Below are positions 36,817 through 41,103 of a stretch of 41,103 nt of DNA, one piece after another (position 1 is the stretch's first letter; each line of letters starts with the position of its first letter). Position numbers and translations under genes: made by a program. This DNA is from Chloroflexota bacterium. GTDB lineage: Bacteria; Chloroflexota; Ktedonobacteria; Ktedonobacterales; JACDGC01. The notes beneath the pieces are model-generated. The model searched no databases. It had not been told where the DNA came from and saw only the letters and a list, made by a program, of their open reading frames with translations. The stretch lies in assembly GCA_021778805.1 (NCBI GenBank), contig JAJYBV010000023.1:1-41103 (forward strand), written 5' to 3'.

Positions 36817-37578
36817 CTAGCGGCGCGACTCCGCAATGATTCGGGAAATTTGCACAAACTCCGGTTTTAGACTGGCCCCGCCTACAAGCGCGCCATCAAT
36901 CTCTGGAGACTCCATAAAAGCGGCAATATTCGCTGCAGTTGCGCTGCCACCATATAAAATACGCAAATCTTGCGCAGAGCTTGCGCCATACATCTCTGCA
37001 AATACGGAACGGATCATTTGCGCCATTGATTCTGCGTCGTCGCGCGATGCGGCGCGGCCCGTACCAATAGCCCAAACCGGTTCATAGGCGATAACAATAT
37101 CTTTCAGCTTTTCTGCCGGCAAACTTGCTAACCCGCGCTGAATCTGCCCGGCGACAACCGCTTCAGAATTATCGGCCTCGCGCTGCGCAAGTTGCTCTCC
37201 AACACAAACAACGCAAGATAAACCTGCATCTAATGCGCGCAGGATTTTGCTATGCGTCATTTCATCTGTTTCATGGTGATACATACGGCGCTCAGAGTGT
37301 CCAATGATGGTCCAAGAACATAATTCGGCTGCCATCACAGCAGAAACTTCTCCGGTAAAAGCGCCTTGCGTATGCTCACTTACATTTTGTACGCCTACAT
37401 AAATATTCGAGCCATTTAAAGCTTGAACGGCCGCCGGAACGGAAATATATGGAGGGAAAACAAGATTTACCACCCCTTGAACTTCCGTTAATTCGCTGCG
37501 AATGCTTTGCAGAAATTCCGCCGTCTGCTGCGGCCCATAATTCAGTTTCCAGTTGCCTGCTGCAATTGGTATACGCAT
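36817..37578 (-). CDS. tpiA: Triose-phosphate isomerase
   Basis: TpiA interconverts dihydroxyacetone phosphate and glyceraldehyde 3-phosphate. The 253-residue TIM barrel starts MRIPIAAGNWKLN, with Lys11 as the catalytic lysine. It has the catalytic His in IIGHSERR, the Glu in AYEPVWAIGTG, and the phosphate-binding ILYGGS and GALVGGASL. All are intact. An AGAGG lies within the 3' end of pgk, four bases from the pgk stop, so translation is coupled. It is the last gene of gap-pgk-tpiA. Confidence 0.97.
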   Translation of the reverse strand: MRIPIAAGNWKLNYGPQQTAEFLQSIRSELTEVQGVVNLVFPPYISVPAAVQALNGSNIYVGVQNVSEHTQGAFTGEVSAVMAAELCSWTIIGHSERRMYHHETDEMTHSKILRALDAGLSCVVCVGEQLAQREADNSEAVVAGQIQRGLASLPAEKLKDIVIAYEPVWAIGTGRAASRDDAESMAQMIRSVFAEMYGASSAQDLRILYGGSATAANIAAFMESPEIDGALVGGASLKPEFVQISRIIAESRR

Positions 37579-37582
37579 AATA

Positions 37583-38779
37583 TTACCTCTCTGCGTCTTT
37601 TAAAGCTGCAACACCCGGTAAAGTTCGGCCTTCTAAAAATTCCAAAGAAGCTCCGCCACCAGTTGAAACATGGGTTACCATGGTTGCGGCGCCGGCTTTT
37701 TCAACTGCTGCCGCGCTGTCTCCGCCACCAATGATGGTAACGGCGCCTTCCGCAGTTCGGTTTACCAGAGTTTGAATAATTTCGTTGGTGCCGACAGCAA
37801 ATTTTGGAAACTCCGCAACACCCAAGGTACCATTAAAAACGATGGTTTGTGAAGTTTGTAAAACCTCTTGGAACTCCCGAATTGTTGCATGGCCAATATC
37901 TAATATGCGCCAGCCATCCGGAACATGGGCAGTATCCACCGTTTGCGAAGCAGCGTCGGCAGCAAACGCATCGGCAATCACAGCGTCTGACGGCAAAACA
38001 AAACGCACATGATATTCTTCAGCCAGCAATTTTAGTCTGCGCGCCTCGGTCAGTTTCGATTCCTCGACCAACGAATTGCCAATTGCATAACCTTCGGCTT
38101 TTAAAAACGTATTAGCCATACCACCACCGATTAAAATAGCATTGGCTAAAGTAATCAATCGTTCTATTACGGCTATTTTATCGGATACTTTGGCGCCACC
38201 GATAATTGCGGTAAGCGGCCGATGAGGGTTTTCTAACGCCGAGCCAAGGAAGTTCAGTTCTTTTTCCATCAAAAAGCCCGCATATGCCGGCAGCAAATGC
38301 GCCACGCCCTCGGTAGAGGCATGGGCGCGGTGCGCGGAACCAAAGGCGTCATTCACATAGATATCGCCTAATTTTGCCATCTGTTCCGCAAACGCCGGGT
38401 CATTTTTTTCCTCTTCAGGATGAAAGCGGACATTTTCTAAAAGCGCCACCTGTCCAGACTGCAGCGCAAAAACAATGCTTTCCGCTTCAGCGCCTACGCA
38501 ATCCGAAGCAAACTGCACCGGCTGGCCCAGCAATTCACTTAAACGGATAGCAACAGGTTTCAGCGTATATTTTACATCAGCGCCTTTTGGGCGGCCCAAA
38601 TGCGACATCAGCGCAACAGACGCGCCATGATCCAGCAGATAACGAATTGTAGGCAGAGACGCACGGATGCGGGTGTCATCAGTAATATTTCCATGCTCAT
38701 CTTGCGGAACATTAAAATCGACGCGCGCTAAAATTCGCTTTCCCTCTACCTGCGCGTCGCGGATTGTTGCCTTATTCAT
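37583..38779 (-). CDS. pgk: Phosphoglycerate kinase
   Basis: Pgk makes ATP from 1,3-bisphosphoglycerate. The 398-residue protein starts [17 protein letters not shown] and has [42 protein letters not shown] and [13 protein letters not shown] with [11 protein letters not shown]. Length and motifs are standard. I chose the ATG at 38779, which follows AAGGTGAT; a start 29 codons earlier adds unrelated residues in the intergenic gap. It is 102 bases after gap and 4 bases before tpiA. Confidence 0.97.
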   Translation of the reverse strand: MNKATIRDAQVEGKRILARVDFNVPQDEHGNITDDTRIRASLPTIRYLLDHGASVALMSHLGRPKGADVKYTLKPVAIRLSELLGQPVQFASDCVGAEAESIVFALQSGQVALLENVRFHPEEEKNDPAFAEQMAKLGDIYVNDAFGSAHRAHASTEGVAHLLPAYAGFLMEKELNFLGSALENPHRPLTAIIGGAKVSDKIAVIERLITLANAILIGGGMANTFLKAEGYAIGNSLVEESKLTEARRLKLLAEEYHVRFVLPSDAVIADAFAADAASQTVDTAHVPDGWRILDIGHATIREFQEVLQTSQTIVFNGTLGVAEFPKFAVGTNEIIQTLVNRTAEGAVTIIGGGDSAAAVEKAGAATMVTHVSTGGGASLEFLEGRTLPGVAALKDAER

Positions 38780-38881
38780 GATTATCACCTTAAATAATAT
38801 TGAAGCAAACACGGAAAAGCGCCGCGCGAGAAGAGCAATGGAATATCTCTCCCCGCACATAATCAACGGCGCAGTATTCCT

Positions 38882-40212
<1,331 letters not shown>

Positions 40213-40995
40213 GTGTTGACTCTTGCCTCTTTAACCGAATCAGTTATTTTGCAGCGTCAGGAAAAATTAATCGACAGTGGGCCACAACTGCGCGGAATCG
40301 GATCCGCAAAATTTGGCCAAAATCAATTTCAAATGCAGATCGCCGGCGCGTCTTGCCAGCCGGGCAAAGCGGCAGAGCTTGTAAAACGCGCGATGGCATT
40401 TGCCAACAGCCAAATGCAGAATATTTCTTGGACATTTCTACCCGAACGGGAAGATCACGATATTGCGGCGGCGCTGGAACACGAGGGTTTTGCCAAACGA
40501 GAAGATCTGCGGCTAATGGGAAAAATCGGGGAGTTAAATTCTCCGAAATTTCCGGCAAAAGATGTGATTGCAGAACCGATACGCTCTATTTACGATATGC
40601 AAGAATATGAACGAGTTGCGGCATGGGGATTCAATAATCAGCAATATGTAAGCAATGATTATTTAGCAATGCGCAGCGCTGAACGCTGGGAAGAACAGCA
40701 ATCGCAATGGTATCAATACTATGTTGGAAAAATCAGCGGGCACGTTGTCAGCGGGGCATATATTTCGCTTTGGGAACGTGTGCCAACTATTTACGGTGTG
40801 GCAACCATACCAACAGCGAGCGGCAAAGGCGCTGCAGGAACGGTAATGACCGAGCTGGTAAAAGATATCATCGGGCGCGGGTTTCCCTGGACATGCCTGT
40901 ATGTTGCCTTAGGCAATCCAGCGGAAAAGCTCTACACCGAATTAGGGTATACGGCATTGCTTACCTTATCAACTTATTATCATTCATATTATTAA
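40213..40995 (+). CDS. GNAT-family acetyltransferase
   Basis: The 260-residue protein has a C-terminal GNAT core: YGVATIPTASGKGAAGTVMT (acetyl-CoA loop) and CLYVALGNPAEKLYTELGYT, the typical last strand and helix. The N-terminal half may be a degenerate second GNAT-like domain (about 1-115) but shows no clear CoA loop. The substrate is unknown. The start is a GTG at 40213 with AAGGAG eight bases upstream; no better ATG lies near. It is followed by repeat DNA. Confidence 0.78.
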   Translation: MLTLASLTESVILQRQEKLIDSGPQLRGIGSAKFGQNQFQMQIAGASCQPGKAAELVKRAMAFANSQMQNISWTFLPEREDHDIAAALEHEGFAKREDLRLMGKIGELNSPKFPAKDVIAEPIRSIYDMQEYERVAAWGFNNQQYVSNDYLAMRSAERWEEQQSQWYQYYVGKISGHVVSGAYISLWERVPTIYGVATIPTASGKGAAGTVMTELVKDIIGRGFPWTCLYVALGNPAEKLYTELGYTALLTLSTYYHSYY

Positions 40996-41054
40996 TATAG
41001 CGAAGCTGCAACTTACACAGCGCACAACAAATACCACATGGGGCGGCGTACATA

Positions 41055-41103
41055 ACCCAGGGATTCACAAGGGGCGGATACCCCTTACGCGGGGTTTGGA
41101 GTG
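41055..41103 (-). repeat. Dispersed intergenic repeat, partial at window edge
   Basis: CCCAGGGATTCACAAGGGGC, then CCCCTTACGCGGGGTTTGG, is the family core on the minus strand. It is cut by the right edge, so subtype and ends are unknown. Confidence 0.7.

Overview
The window is a gene-dense stretch of a bacterial chromosome, by eye in the mid-40s to about 50 percent GC and rich in GCGC-type words. It contains no rRNA, tRNA, CRISPR array or transposase that I can recognise. Gene content suggests a Chloroflexota-like or other monoderm-type bacterium: a CarH-like MerR/B12 regulator, RqcH (NFACT), Ser-rich surface or tail domains, a proton-type F-ATPase with an AtpZ-like first gene, a JetC-like SMC and DinB. 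This is an inference from content only and no marker fixes the phylum.

Left part (1-13 kb). The window opens inside a gene for a Ser/Gly-rich protein made of 11-residue tandem repeats. An MFS transporter follows. The minus strand then carries midA, a MerR/B12 regulator, rqcH and miaA. The plus strand carries a receiver protein, moaD, ribE and ddl. A minus-strand redox module comes next: a small Ser-rich single-TM protein, apbE (FMN transferase) and a ferric-reductase-like bis-haem membrane protein with an outer beta-rich domain.

Middle (13-22.5 kb). A complete F1Fo ATP synthase operon lies on the minus strand in the order atpZ-atpB-atpE-atpF-atpH-atpA-atpG-atpD-atpC. It has a good sigma70-type promoter in front, a probable terminator behind, and strong hairpins on both sides of atpE. 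A C-terminally anchored hypothetical protein lies upstream, and purD faces away from it.

Right part (22.5-41 kb). This is a looser region. It holds a DinB protein, two unrecognised membrane proteins, a large superfamily 1 helicase with a C-terminal nuclease-like domain, an O-methyltransferase-like protein, mutM, a histidine phosphatase and a 1386-residue JetC-like SMC ATPase without its usual Wadjet partners. The glycolytic genes gap-pgk-tpiA (minus strand) and a GNAT acetyltransferase follow. Most intergenic gaps here carry members of a dispersed, G/C-run-rich hairpin repeat family. None was seen in the first 22.5 kb. One locus holds a threefold tandem amplification of the repeat.

The most interesting items are the dispersed repeat family with its tandem array, the orphan JetC-like SMC, the helicase with an apparently damaged nuclease site, the apbE/ferric-reductase module with no clear flavin acceptor, and the MerR/B12 regulator that lacks two cobalamin-pocket residues.
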